From assembly GCA_050084985.1 (NCBI GenBank), contig JBITNC010000001.1, positions 126,852,001 through 126,916,000 of the forward strand: a DNA stretch of 64,000 bases, written 5' to 3'. Shown here one piece after another: positions 25,143 through 35,322 of this stretch (positions are counted from its first letter, which is position 1; each line of letters opens with the position of its first letter). The notes below the pieces were generated by a model. It was not told the DNA's origin, did not search any database, and was given only the letters and a program-made list of their open reading frames with translations. Source of the DNA: Nageia nagi (lineage: Eukaryota > Pinophyta). The translations under genes and the position numbers were made by a program.

Positions 25143-26671
25143 AAACCATCACTAGTGGACTTTGAACTTGGTGAAGAACATGGGCTAGAATTGGAAGAAC
25201 TTACTTGATTCCATTGAGGTATCTTTGCTTGCACATTTGGAGAGCCACTATCATTGGAATCACCATCCAAATAGTATTTTTGATGACCCCATGCTCCCCC
25301 TTCATAAAAAATCACATCTCTAGATACAATAAGCTTTTTAGTTTTTGGATTGTACAATCTCCATGCTTTGGTATTTTCACAATACCCAATAAAGATACAT
25401 GGTTCACTTTTTGCATCAAGATTTTGCCTATTTTCTTTTGGAACATGAGCATAGGCTAAACAACCAAAAACTTTCAAATGTGCAACAGTTGGTTTTTTGC
25501 CATACCAAGCTTCATATGGTGTCACCCCATCCAAACTAGAGGTAGGACATCTATTCAAGAGATACATGGCTGTCCTAATTGCCTCCCCCCAATACATATT
25601 TGATAAATTCTTAGTTTGGAGCATACTTCTAGCCATATTATTCAAGGTTCTATTCTTTCTTTCAGCCACTCCATTTTGTTGTGGTGTATATGCACTTGTT
25701 AATTGCCTTTTAATTCCACAATTATTACAAAAATTGAAGAATTCTTTGGAGCAAAATTCACCTCCTCTATCACTTCTTAAACACTTGATTGCATACCCAC
25801 TTTCATTTTCCACTTTTATTTTGAATTCTTTAAATTTATCAAATGTCTCATCTTTAGTTTTCAAGAAGTACACCCAACGCATTCTTGAAAAATCATCAAT
25901 GAAAGTGAGGAAGTAGTAGTTCTTACCAAGACTTTGAGTTTGCATAGGTCCACACAAATCACTATGCACCAATTGTAGGGGATAGGAAGCCCTCCATGCT
26001 TGATCTTTTGGAAATCTTTCTCTTGAATGCTTTCCCAATACACATCCTTCACAAATCTTCTTTGGATCATCTACTTTTAGAAGCCCATAAACCATCTCTT
26101 GAGAAGCCAATGTTTTCAAACTTGAGAAATTTAAATGCCCATATCTCAAGTGCCACAACCAATTTTTATTATCAATAGCCACATGTGCAAAATTGGTACC
26201 TTGCTCCCCAAATTTGAGAGGGAACAATCTATTTTTGGTCATTGGAATAGTAGTAACAAGCCTATTCCCACTATCAAAAATCTTGCAAGCATTCTTTGCA
26301 AATAAAAGACTATAATTGTGCTCCATCATTTGACCAACACTCAAGAGATTATGCTTCAAATTGGGAATATGATAAACATCCTTTACCTTCTTAATACCTT
26401 CTTTGGTGTGCACATCCATAGCTCCAATGCCTTCAACATGCAAGGCTTTATCATCTCCAAGAGTGATCTTGGACTTATATGAGTTATTGATTGAAGAAAA
26501 TAATTCTCCATTACCATTCATATGATTGCTACAACCAGTATCAAGAAGCCATATTTGTCCCATGTTTTGATCAGATTTTCCATATGATAAGAAGAGTGTA
26601 GAAGGCTCTCCTTCCTCTCCATAGTTTGCACTCTCTTTTGCTTCATTTGCAGCCTTTGTTCTACACTCTCT
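25143..26671 (-). pseudogene. Element D protease and integrase
   Basis: Starts within the zinc knuckle after a one-base insertion (about 26671-26674) that separates it from gag. The protease active site is WLLDTGCSNHM. The integrase zinc domain is HLRYGHLNF...CEGCVLGK. The catalytic core shows LVHSDLCGP (first Asp), FIDDFSR (second Asp region) and QNGVAERKNR (Glu), all intact. VFGCLAYAHV and the end of the integrase follow, then a Ser-rich linker. The frame is lost again at ~25143. The core residues are all present, so decay is recent. Confidence 0.92.
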
Positions 26672-27485
26672 CCTCAAAGTGTTCATATTTATGGCAATAG
26701 TAACATTGCTTCTTACTTTTATCACCTCTTCCATTTCCTCTACCTTGAGGACCTTTTCTTCCTCTTCCTCTACCTTGAGATCTTCCTCTACCTCTTCCAT
26801 GGCCTTTGGCTTGGCCACTAGTTTCACCCTCTTTGGATGAAAAAGCTTTTTCTTCCATGCCTCCAAGATGTGGAGTTGAAGAAAACCTTTCCTCATGAGA
26901 CATTAATGATCCTATGAGCTGATCATAGGTGAGAGTAGATAGATCCTTACTCTCCTCAATCACAATGGAGACTTGGTTCCACTTGGGCAAAAGTGTTCTC
27001 AACACCTTTTTAACAATCACCTCATTCTCTACTTCTTCTCCAAGAGCTCTCATTTTGTCTACACAAATCTTGGCTCTCAAATAATAGTCTCCAACCTTCT
27101 CATCTTCTCTCATCTTGAGATTTTCAAACTCCATTTTGAGAGTTTGCAACCTCACTTGCTTGACTTGCTTGCTACCTTCATAGCTCTCCTTCAAGACTTT
27201 CCAAGCTTCTTAGGCTGAAGTGCAACTTGTGATTCTTGGATAAATGGATTCATCTAAGGCAGCTTGAATGAAGTACATTGCCATGCTATTCTTCTTTTGT
27301 GCCTCCTTCAAGGTTTGGTTTTGGGCAGCTAGAACTAGACTCCAATCAGTAGGTTCATCATAGCCTTCTTCTATGATATCCCAATAGCCTTTACCAATGA
27401 GCAAATGCCTCATTTTGGTAGACCAATAATCATAGTTCTCTCCTTTGAATTCTAGAATTGGAACATTCCCATTAGAATTTGCCAT
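26672..27485 (-). pseudogene. Element D gag
   Basis: Starts at the ATG at 27485 (MANSNGNVPILEFKGENYDYW, a typical copia gag opening). One stop, TAA at 27210-27212, replaces what looks like CAA in TSAxEAW. The rest has the copia gag helix region, an Arg/Gly-rich tract (GRGRGR repeats) and a CCHC knuckle (CYYCHKYEHF). The knuckle is cut before its last Cys by a one-base insertion; the missing REC is present in the next frame. Gag forms the particle that packages the RNA. Confidence 0.9.
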
Positions 27486-27601
27486 TGCTACAATCACAAT
27501 TGATAATCTTCTTCCAAGAGTTGTTGGATCCTCCTCAACTAAGCTTTCAAAACTTCATACAAGTCACCTCACTCACTACTCAATCCCAATATATTGAAAC
27601 A

Positions 27602-27613
27602 GCTCTGATACCA
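27602..27613 (-). other. Primer-binding site of element D
   Basis: Minus strand TGGTATCAGAGC, a perfect 12-base complement of the 3' end of plant initiator-Met tRNA, three bases inside the 5' LTR. Confidence 0.95.
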
Positions 27614-27616
27614 CAA

Positions 27617-28158
27617 TGAGAGAAATAATGGAGCTTACTGTCCATGGTTTATTGATGTCAATATATAGCCTTGGGTTCTCAACAATCGAATCCACAAGGT
27701 TTACAAACTTACAAACAAGAAGTTAGAAAATTTACTATTCTCAACAACACTATAGATCATATCCATCTCAGTCCAAGAGAAGTAGCTAAACATGGGAAAA
27801 CAATACTCCAAACATAGCTTAAAACATGCCTAAGATGATAACAAACAAACCCCTAAAATATGAAGACAAAACAAACAGTAACAAGAAAGTTGTTACAAAA
27901 ATAAACACATTCTATCTGTACACTATTGTTTTCTCCACACAGCGATCGATAGCGATCTTATAGGATCATCGACGATCGGAAAAAATTGGTGATGATTGTA
28001 GTTAGTGGCGAATGGTGGCAATTGATGCGATCAGTGGTGATAGGTGGCAATCGGTGGCGATCGGTGGCAATCGGCGACGATCGATGGCGATCTTTATCAT
28101 AGGCAGATTTATTCTAGAACATTGTAAAAACACATATTATGGAGTCAAAACTCCAACA
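27617..28158 (-). repeat. 5' LTR of element D
   Basis: Same ends as the 3' LTR. It differs by a few dozen substitutions and by indels concentrated in the GATCGGTGG repeat block (about 27990-28095). Confidence 0.95.
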
Positions 28159-28163
28159 ATGCC

Positions 28164-29011
28164 TCAATAGATTTAACTCTATCAAGATCAATTGCCAAAC
28201 CTTCTTCTGAAAAAAAGTGACCAAGTAGTTTTCCTTGATTAACTATAAAAATAGATTTTTTAGGATTGATAGAACTCTTGAATTGCATGCATTTATCAAA
28301 AACTTACCTGAGGTGGTGTAAGTGATCCTTTCTACTTTTAGAAAATATAGTAATATCATCTAAATGGACTAAGGTTATCTTATTAATCAACTCACCAAAG
28401 GCATGGTTTATAGCTCTCTGAAATATAGCCCTAGCATTTGAGAGACCAAAAGGCATTCTCTAAAATACAAATGTTCCCCACTTAGTTGTAAAAGTACTTT
28501 TGTACTGATCCTCATCTTTCACCCACATTTGATTGAATCTTAAAAAGCCATTGATCATAAAAAAGTAACATGCTTCAGCTACTATTTGTAAGATTTGTTC
28601 ATTAGGAGGAAGATGATAGTTTTCTTTTAGGGACACTTGATTTTGATTCCAAAAATCTACACGTTATCTAATTTTTCCATTCTTTTACCTTATTGAGACT
28701 AAATTAGCTACCCAAGAACAATGCTTGATAGGATAAATAATTTTAGCATCTAGGAACTTAAGCAACTCTTGTTTCATAGCTTCTTCTATCCTTGGGTTTA
28801 TAGGCCTTTGCTTTTGCCTATATGGTTTTGCATCTAACATAAGTTCAATGGTGTGTTGGATCACATTCTTGTCATAAGTATTCAGATCATCAAAAGTATA
28901 TGCAACTACCTTGGTGAACTTTTGATAAATCTTAAGTAGCATTTCCTTATCTTCCTTGATGCATTTTGATCCAACTTTTATACTTCTTCTAGGTTCAACT
29001 TCCAGCTCCAC
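28164..29011 (-). pseudogene. Element A reverse transcriptase
   Basis: Opens with the linker that precedes RT in this family (KIYQKFTKVVAYTFDDLNTY) and runs into domain 1 (QRPINPRIEEAMKQEL, AKIIYPIKHCSWVANLV). Domains 3-5 are in broken frames between 28.2 and 28.68 kb, collinear with 47.82-48.65 kb in element B. The C-terminal RT/RNase H part was separated by the element D insertion at 28158/22826. Many stops. Confidence 0.75.
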
Positions 29012-29140
29012 ATGAATTTCCTTTTAAAAAACAAGTATTTTTGATCTCTAAATGTCTTCAAAGTCAAATAAGTGTTCAAAAGAAAGCAAACCTTTAGGTA
29101 TAACATTATTTCTCAATTGAATAACATCTAATTTTTGAAA

Positions 29141-29762
29141 CTAATTAGGGAGTTTTGTAACACCAAAGGTGTGAGCTACTAATTTATCTATAAAAAAATT
29201 CATAATATGATCATTAGAGTCAAAGACTTGCCAAAAATTTATAGTGTCAGGTACAAATGGCCTACATAGAACTTTGACTCTAACACTACTTCTCTTATGA
29301 TGAGCATGATTGAAATGTGCTCCTTTTCTCATAAGTGCATCAATAATTTGATTATATTTATTAGGAATAGGAATTAAATTAACTTTCAAGAATGATTCCA
29401 ATAGGTCCCCATACCCTATTCCTATAAGTCTTCAGATAATGATGCCTTGTACTAATATTATCTTTCACTTGATTAATGACCAGCTCAGAATCACCATGGA
29501 CTACGAAACATCTAATACCCATACTGATAGATTTAAATAGTCCCAAACAAAAGGCTTCAAATTTAACTACATTATTGGTGCAAATCCATGTGAATCTAAA
29601 TGAAAACCTTCTTATGTGTCTCTTAGGTGACTTCAAAAAAATACTAGCATCACAATCATGTTTACATTTGGCCCCATCAAAGAAAATCGTCCATACTTCA
29701 TGTTCTTTTTCAACTAAGATTGATATTGGCTGAACATTTTCATATAAGTAATAATTACCCAT
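29141..29762 (-). pseudogene. Element A extra archaeal-type RNase H, upstream of RT
   Basis: Two overlapping frames (29379-29762 and 29141-29401) give one RNase H fold. WTIFFDGAK carries the first catalytic Asp (about 29678), CTNNVVKFEA the Glu, VHGDSELVINQV the second Asp, and NQIIDALM the fourth acidic residue. This is the signature of the archaeal-like RNase H (aRNH) known as a second RNase H in plant Tat elements. Here it lies between protease and RT, not after the RT/RNase H. A VPDxxxxWQVF segment follows it. The same order is kept in element B. Broken only by a frameshift near 29390 and small changes. Confidence 0.8.
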
Positions 29763-30059
29763 GCCAATGTTAGTGACATGATAATTAATGTCATTTGTTA
29801 AAAGTAATTTCTATGGTTAGTAGTGATTCCATGAGTGGATCCCTTTCAAATGTCTCTATTTTCTTATGATCATTCATGCAATTTTGTTTAGTGATCTTCT
29901 TTAGATGGACATTCTTGGTACCCTCATTTGGGATTTTGACATGTTTGTTCTTAAAAGGAAGTAGGAGGTGTGTATAATCTAAAGCTAAATATCCTCCTAA
30001 ATGGTAATAAATTTTTGGATAAGAAAATTCCAAATATAAGTGGAAAATCAACTACAATA

Positions 30060-30484
30060 TTATCCTAAATGACATAAATATTAGGGTAGGCATTTAGAGT
30101 TATGGTAACTCCTCTAACACTACCAATCACATCTATAGGGGAAGAATCTACTTGTATGAATCCATTTATGCATCAAGTTATATACAATTTCATTTCATCT
30201 GCAATAGCTTTGGGAATAATGGTACTAACAACTTCGATATCTATCATACAATTATTAACCATCCAACCTTCTAATCTAAGGGATAAATAAAAAGGTGGAG
30301 ATCTTCTTATACCTATAGGAGCTAGAGGGATATCATCAAAATTTGCAAATACTACATTGCCTTCATTAGTCCTTTTCTTACTATTCTTTATCTTCAAAGC
30401 TTTTTGCAAAAGGTCAATTTGACTAGGAATTCTTAATGCATCAAACATTGTCATTTTAGAAGGTGTTCTTTTCAATTCTTCCAC
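30060..30484 (-). pseudogene. Element A aspartic protease region
   Basis: MEELKRTPSKMTMFDALRIP leads into the PLAPIGIRR and LSLRLEGW motifs. The active site is CMIDIEVVSTIIPKAIA (Asp at about 30241), where D-T/S-G has decayed to D-I-E. It is collinear with 49.7-50.15 kb in element B. It would cut the gag-pol polyprotein. Confidence 0.7.
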
Positions 30485-30799
30485 TATATTGTGTGGAACA
30501 TAAGGGGTTGACTTACTTGTTTCAGTAGGCTGATGGTATCTAAACCACTAAGTAGACTTATCCTTTTTTTATTTGATTATAAAAATATACCTCACTGGAG
30601 TGACCTTCCCTCTCTCCAAAACATCATTTTTGGTCTAAGAGGGGTTTCTTGCAGTAGGAGCACATTACCTTGGTCTTTTGAAACTTCACCTAGATTATTT
30701 GGAAGTTGATTTATTGGATTTAGTAGTTGAAATATAGGAGCTTTAGCTATCTTTGGATCAGGTTGTGCTGAAATGGATGATTGATTTTGTTGAGTGACT

Positions 30800-31994
30800 T
30801 GGGTATGCTATGAGGCTACTGAGGTAGAAGCTCTAGTTTGCATACAATTTGCTTATTCTCCAGCATAGCCAAAAATCCAAAAATTAACCATGATAATATC
30901 TATAATAGGATATAATTTAGGTTTTTCTAATTGATCATAATGTAAGACCAAGTATTGGTGTTCGTAGGCTACACATTAGTTTAGAAAATATGGATCAAAA
31001 TAAGGAGGATACCATTCCATAATACTCAAAGCATCATTTTCTATAGAACTAGCCATGACTATATAACAAGAGACTATTCTGGTTGGTTGTTTCTAGGTTG
31101 GAATCTTGGTTAATATTAATTATCATACCTTATGAAATTAAATTTTTTATTTTTCCTCTCTTGTAAAGTGAGTTTATTTTTTAGGTTCCTAATGGTTATC
31201 TCCAACTACCTTATACTCTCATTCTCTTGTGAGTTAGGACCAATATTTGTAGTTGTAGATGCAAGAGCTAGTTGTACTGGTACTTGGTTATGTTCCATAG
31301 GTTTAGGAGGAGGTGGTGGTAAAGCTAGCACTCTTGGATGAGGAATTTATAATGGAGGTTACTTTAGAGGTAAATTAGGAAACAAGGGCATATTGGATCT
31401 TGGTTGCATTTTTCCAGAAGACACCAAGGTATGTTCAACAATTTTGACTATCTAATAAACATTTGGAAAAGTATCCCTAGACACAATGACTAACACATTT
31501 AAATATGGGTGAAATGATTTCCTATAGTATACCAATGATTAAATGTTGATTGGTCTGATCCTTACTAGAATGGAATTCCAAGTTTCCTCAAATATTATAT
31601 TGAAATCATCCATAGACTCATGGGGATGTATTTTAATACATGTTATAAGACTCAAAAAGGTACTATCATCACCATATTTAGAAAATCTTTTAATTAAAGC
31701 TTGACATAATTCTCCCCAAGTATTTATAGACTAAGGGGTCAAAGTTTTAAACCATTCAACTACTTTTCCTTCAAAAGAATGTGATAACAATCTAGTCATG
31801 ATTGTCTCATTTGTAATATCAAAACTTGATACCAAGAGAGATACATCTTGATAGTGCCCATAATATATTTTGCTTGATCGATCATATTTAGGAAAAACTT
31901 TAAAGGTTGCTTAAGGAATAGCTAGGGAATTGGCAGGAACTACTTATGGATGGCTATTATTCCAAGTAGGAAAATCTATGAGGGCAGGTTGAGA
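30800..31994 (-). pseudogene. Element A gag region
   Basis: Collinear with the element B gag (50.4-51.55 kb). A capsid-type helix region reads, in pieces, around 31.5-31.9 kb (a GKVVEWF-like motif near 31.76, and an HPHESMDDF-like segment near 31.6). Stops and frameshifts are frequent, and the 5' end is cut off by a ~1.1 kb insert. Confidence 0.6.
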
Positions 31995-33090
31995 AATCAA
32001 TATGTGTTTGTTGGCACTATTTGGTTATCCATAGGTGAGTTGTTATATATGCATATGCTCTTTTTATTGTTGAACAACACATATTTTTATTATATATCAA
32101 ATGAATATAAGTATTGGCTTGGCATATTTGTGATGACTTATAGTGCATCATTGATTAGTTTATGGATGGAATTATTTAGTTCATTTATCTTATGATTAAT
32201 ATGAATGTTATATGATGCATATAACTAATATTATTTATGAGCTACTTGTAGCTTGCAAGTTTCATCTTGAGAATGCAAGTTACTTACTACTTTGGGTGGG
32301 CAGGCTCATGGAGGCTCACATATTAACTTAGAGTTGATCGAATACACTTATAATGAAAATAGTTATGGTTAATGATTATATTGTAAACCATTTTGTCAAA
32401 TGGTATTGTAGTGAGTCTCAAACTAAGATCATGCCTACTTTTTAATGATGTAAAAGTTATCATCTTCACTTGTATCTCTTTAGAGGATAACTCTCTCTTA
32501 CTCTATCTTTCTTCTTATCTCTATGCTCTATCCTAATATTACATTAAGGGGGAGTGTTAGAATTTATAATGTAATATTATGTAATATTTATTTTTAATAT
32601 AAATTCACTTCATACTTAAAGTATCATTAGATACCTTAAAATATTAAGGGAATAAAAATAGGAATAAAATTAAAAATAGGTAAATGATTAAAAATAGAAA
32701 AGGAATTAAATATAGAATGGGTTTCTTCTTATAAAAAGAGAATAACCCTCCAATCTCATAGTACATATAATTGTAATGCAAGCTTTGCTATAGGTTTAGA
32801 GTTTGAGAGAGAGAGAAGAGATTTTGTAAGATAGGTCCTTGAGAATAAGAAGATCTTAGTTAGTGGACCTACTCCCAAGGAGGGAGGAACAACTTTATAT
32901 CTTGTGTTATTTATGATATCTACTTGAGTTATTATGCTATTATGTTGATGTTGTATGTGCCTTGTTGAGATCTTGGTAGGTTAGAAGTTAATTTAGAAAT
33001 AGTTCATTTCTTTAGTTGAGCCATGTTTAGACTAGTTATGTTAGGTGAAGTATTTTGTAGGAAAAGTCAAATACAATTGATAATGGCATA
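31995..33090 (+). mobile_element. Insert in the element A leader, with a copia-like polypurine tract and LTR start
   Basis: Element B has no counterpart of this ~1.1 kb. On the plus strand, AAGGGGGAG (32546-32554) is followed directly by TGTTAGAATTTATAATG. This is the usual arrangement of a polypurine tract and a 3' LTR start, opposite in direction to A. The LTR would run to about 33.07 kb. The 560 bases before it show no recognisable protein, so this may be a 5'-truncated or non-autonomous element. The boundaries are approximate. Confidence 0.4.
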
Positions 33091-33412
33091 GCTATTAGAG
33101 TAATTTGAGAGGAAAAAGTTTGATAAATCTTTCACCTAGTGCTCTTTTGAGGAACTGACATCTCTTGAAATCTAGGCTATTGAGAAGAATCTCTGACACT
33201 ACTTTTGGTAAATCTATGTACTAGAGGTATTATGGTTTAAAAATATGATTGGTCTGATATAAGAGTCACCAATAAAGTTTAAAGAAACCTTATAATATTT
33301 AAATAATAAAGGTGATATCATACTAGACATAGCTATCTGACCTATTCACACCCAAATGATTTGGATCTTTTCTTAGGTTCGACTGGGTATGCCAAAAATA
33401 AATATGAACTAT

Positions 33413-35317
33413 TATTGATTAGTATAATGTAACCTAAAGGTTTGGTATGGTAAGTTTTCCATTTCTTGATAATATTAGGGTTCTTAAATGAGTAGAAAGT
33501 TGTGAGACAATGCATTGGTGGAGATTTTCTACTCAATCTTTAGGTTGTAGGTCAATTCTTATTTATGAAAAAGGTTAAAAGTAATAGGAAATAAATAAAA
33601 GGGGTCAAGCGTAATAGGAAATAGATAAAAACCTAAATTACTAAATGATAAAACCAAACTAAAATAAGCATCTCAATCATCACTATGTAGGCAGTGATCC
33701 ATAGCCAAGATTATGAATAGAACAACTACCTTACTCTTGGGGTCTCACAATTTCAATACACAACCATAATTTTAGATAATGCTTCATACATGACACTTAT
33801 AGAGAAGAATAATAGCCATAAAATGCAGAGGGAAAAATATCATAACTTTGCATTATTATACATGAAAATACTTCTTAAAATGGAAAACTTTTTTAAAATT
33901 TCCAAACTTTTGGACTTCTAACAGTCCACTATTTATAATATTTTACTTACAAAATGGGTGGTTGTCCACCATTAATGACTAGAACTACCCTATTGACTAA
34001 GAATAGAATAAACTTAAATATTTATAATCATGTACAAGAAAATGTACAAATGTGACTAATTATGAATTATGGTTTGTATGCAACATTGATTCTTGAAATT
34101 TATAGGCCTTCAATCATGTACCAATTCAATCACAATCAGTCATCCTTTATTCTTAACTATGGTATATCTAAAATGTTGTTATATTTTTGAGGTATGGTCT
34201 ACCTTATTTGTATGTACAATTAAGCTAATTTATCAATTGATGACCTACCAACCCTTTGTGATCATTAAATGCTCCTTCTTCAATTATCTAATGCCAACTA
34301 CTGTAAGGGTGAAGGAAGATATAACCATTCAAACATGAGAGTGAACTACTAATGCCACATGGAAATGAGTTGTAGTTAACACATTATCAAAGTCCTGAAG
34401 GGCACACACTCTTGATTAAGTGGACCCAGGTGTTCACCTCCTCTTATAGTCTTTACTCATCCCTAATAGGTTTTGTTATGCTTTGGTAGGGGTTGTTGAA
34501 TACCTATGGAACTTATCACCCATCAATTATTTTTGAAAAAGTGTGATGTTATCATTCAAATTTGACACGGTCTACTGAATATAGAGTCATGAACATTGCC
34601 TACCTTGGAGAACTTTTAGGACCATCTGTTGATTAATTCATCTAGAGCCCATTGACTTCCATTGAAAAGTATGATGTCACCTCTAGATTTTCATGGTTCC
34701 TACTTCATTTGACTCATGCAATAATGCTCATTAAGTGACTTAACCAAAACTAACAACTATGTGTAATAGTTCCAGTAAATAACACGTAGACTATATCAAA
34801 CCAAAACCTAATTATCTAGACTTGAGATAGAGTTTGTACATAACTTAGATGAAAAAACTAACTATATACAATAATTCCCAAAAATAAGACCTAGATTAGA
34901 CCTAGACAAATCCCAAAAATAACTTAGCTAATTTTCCAAAATGTACACTCTTCATCTTATGACTTATACACATCTCTTAGACATGACTCATCCAACTATG
35001 TAAAAAAAACACTCATCTTATAGCAAAATGATGATTTTGAATAACTTTTTACTGACTAAGACCCGATAATACAAATATGACCCAAAACTTACTTAAACAA
35101 AACTACTTCCTAACTAAGAGCACATATAATACAATACTCTTAAGAAAAAGACCAAGTATATATTATGTAAACTCAAGACTAAATTTTGTATAAGTATTTA
35201 AAAGTGAAAGAAAAGGGAATAAGAAGCAGGAATCATAGAAAGGGTTTTATTGGGAAAAAGGAATGAATGAATGTAAAGAATATTACCCTTTTAGAATATA
35301 ATTATGCAAGAATAACA
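33413..35317 (-). repeat. 5' LTR of element A
   Basis: Partner of 8677-10560. Inner terminus TATTGATTAG, outer terminus AATAACA followed by ATAAC. One copy of the ~100-bp unit lies at about 34.55-34.68 kb. Confidence 0.9.
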
Positions 35318-35322
35318 ATAAC

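Larger units (their letters stand above)
22821..28163 (-). mobile_element. Ty1/copia element D, nested in element A
   Basis: A complete structural copy. The LTRs are 22826-23376 and 27617-28158, about 93% identical by eye. Exact 5-bp target duplications ATGCC lie at 22821-22825 and 28159-28163, with a perfect 12-base Met-tRNA primer site and a polypurine tract. It inserted into the RT/RNase H part of element A; element B at ~47.74 kb shows the same sequence uninterrupted (GGCAATGCTTCAATAG). The coding order is copia-type: gag, protease, integrase, RT, RNase H. Four lesions (two stops, two one-base indels) break one ancestral polyprotein. It is the youngest insertion in the window. Confidence 0.95.
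8672..35322 (-). mobile_element. Ty3/gypsy element A, with nested insertions
   Basis: A large LTR retrotransposon read on the minus strand. The LTRs lie at 8677-10560 (3') and 33413-35317 (5'). Flanking 5-mers GTAAC (8672-8676) and ATAAC (35318-35322) differ by one transition, as expected for an old target duplication. Internal order in its own direction: gag (~31.9-30.8 kb), protease (~30.2), archaeal-type RNase H (~29.7-29.2), RT (~29.0-28.2), RNase H remnant, integrase (~22.1-20.9), long extra ORF (20.33-10.7). Elements C and D and a ~1.1 kb insert interrupt it; without them it is about 15 kb. Element B is the same family and gives the uninterrupted comparison. All ORFs are broken. Confidence 0.9.

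Noticed and set aside
25205-26178. Several plus-strand ORFs over the copia integrase
   Set aside because: They are shadows of the integrase frame on the other strand.
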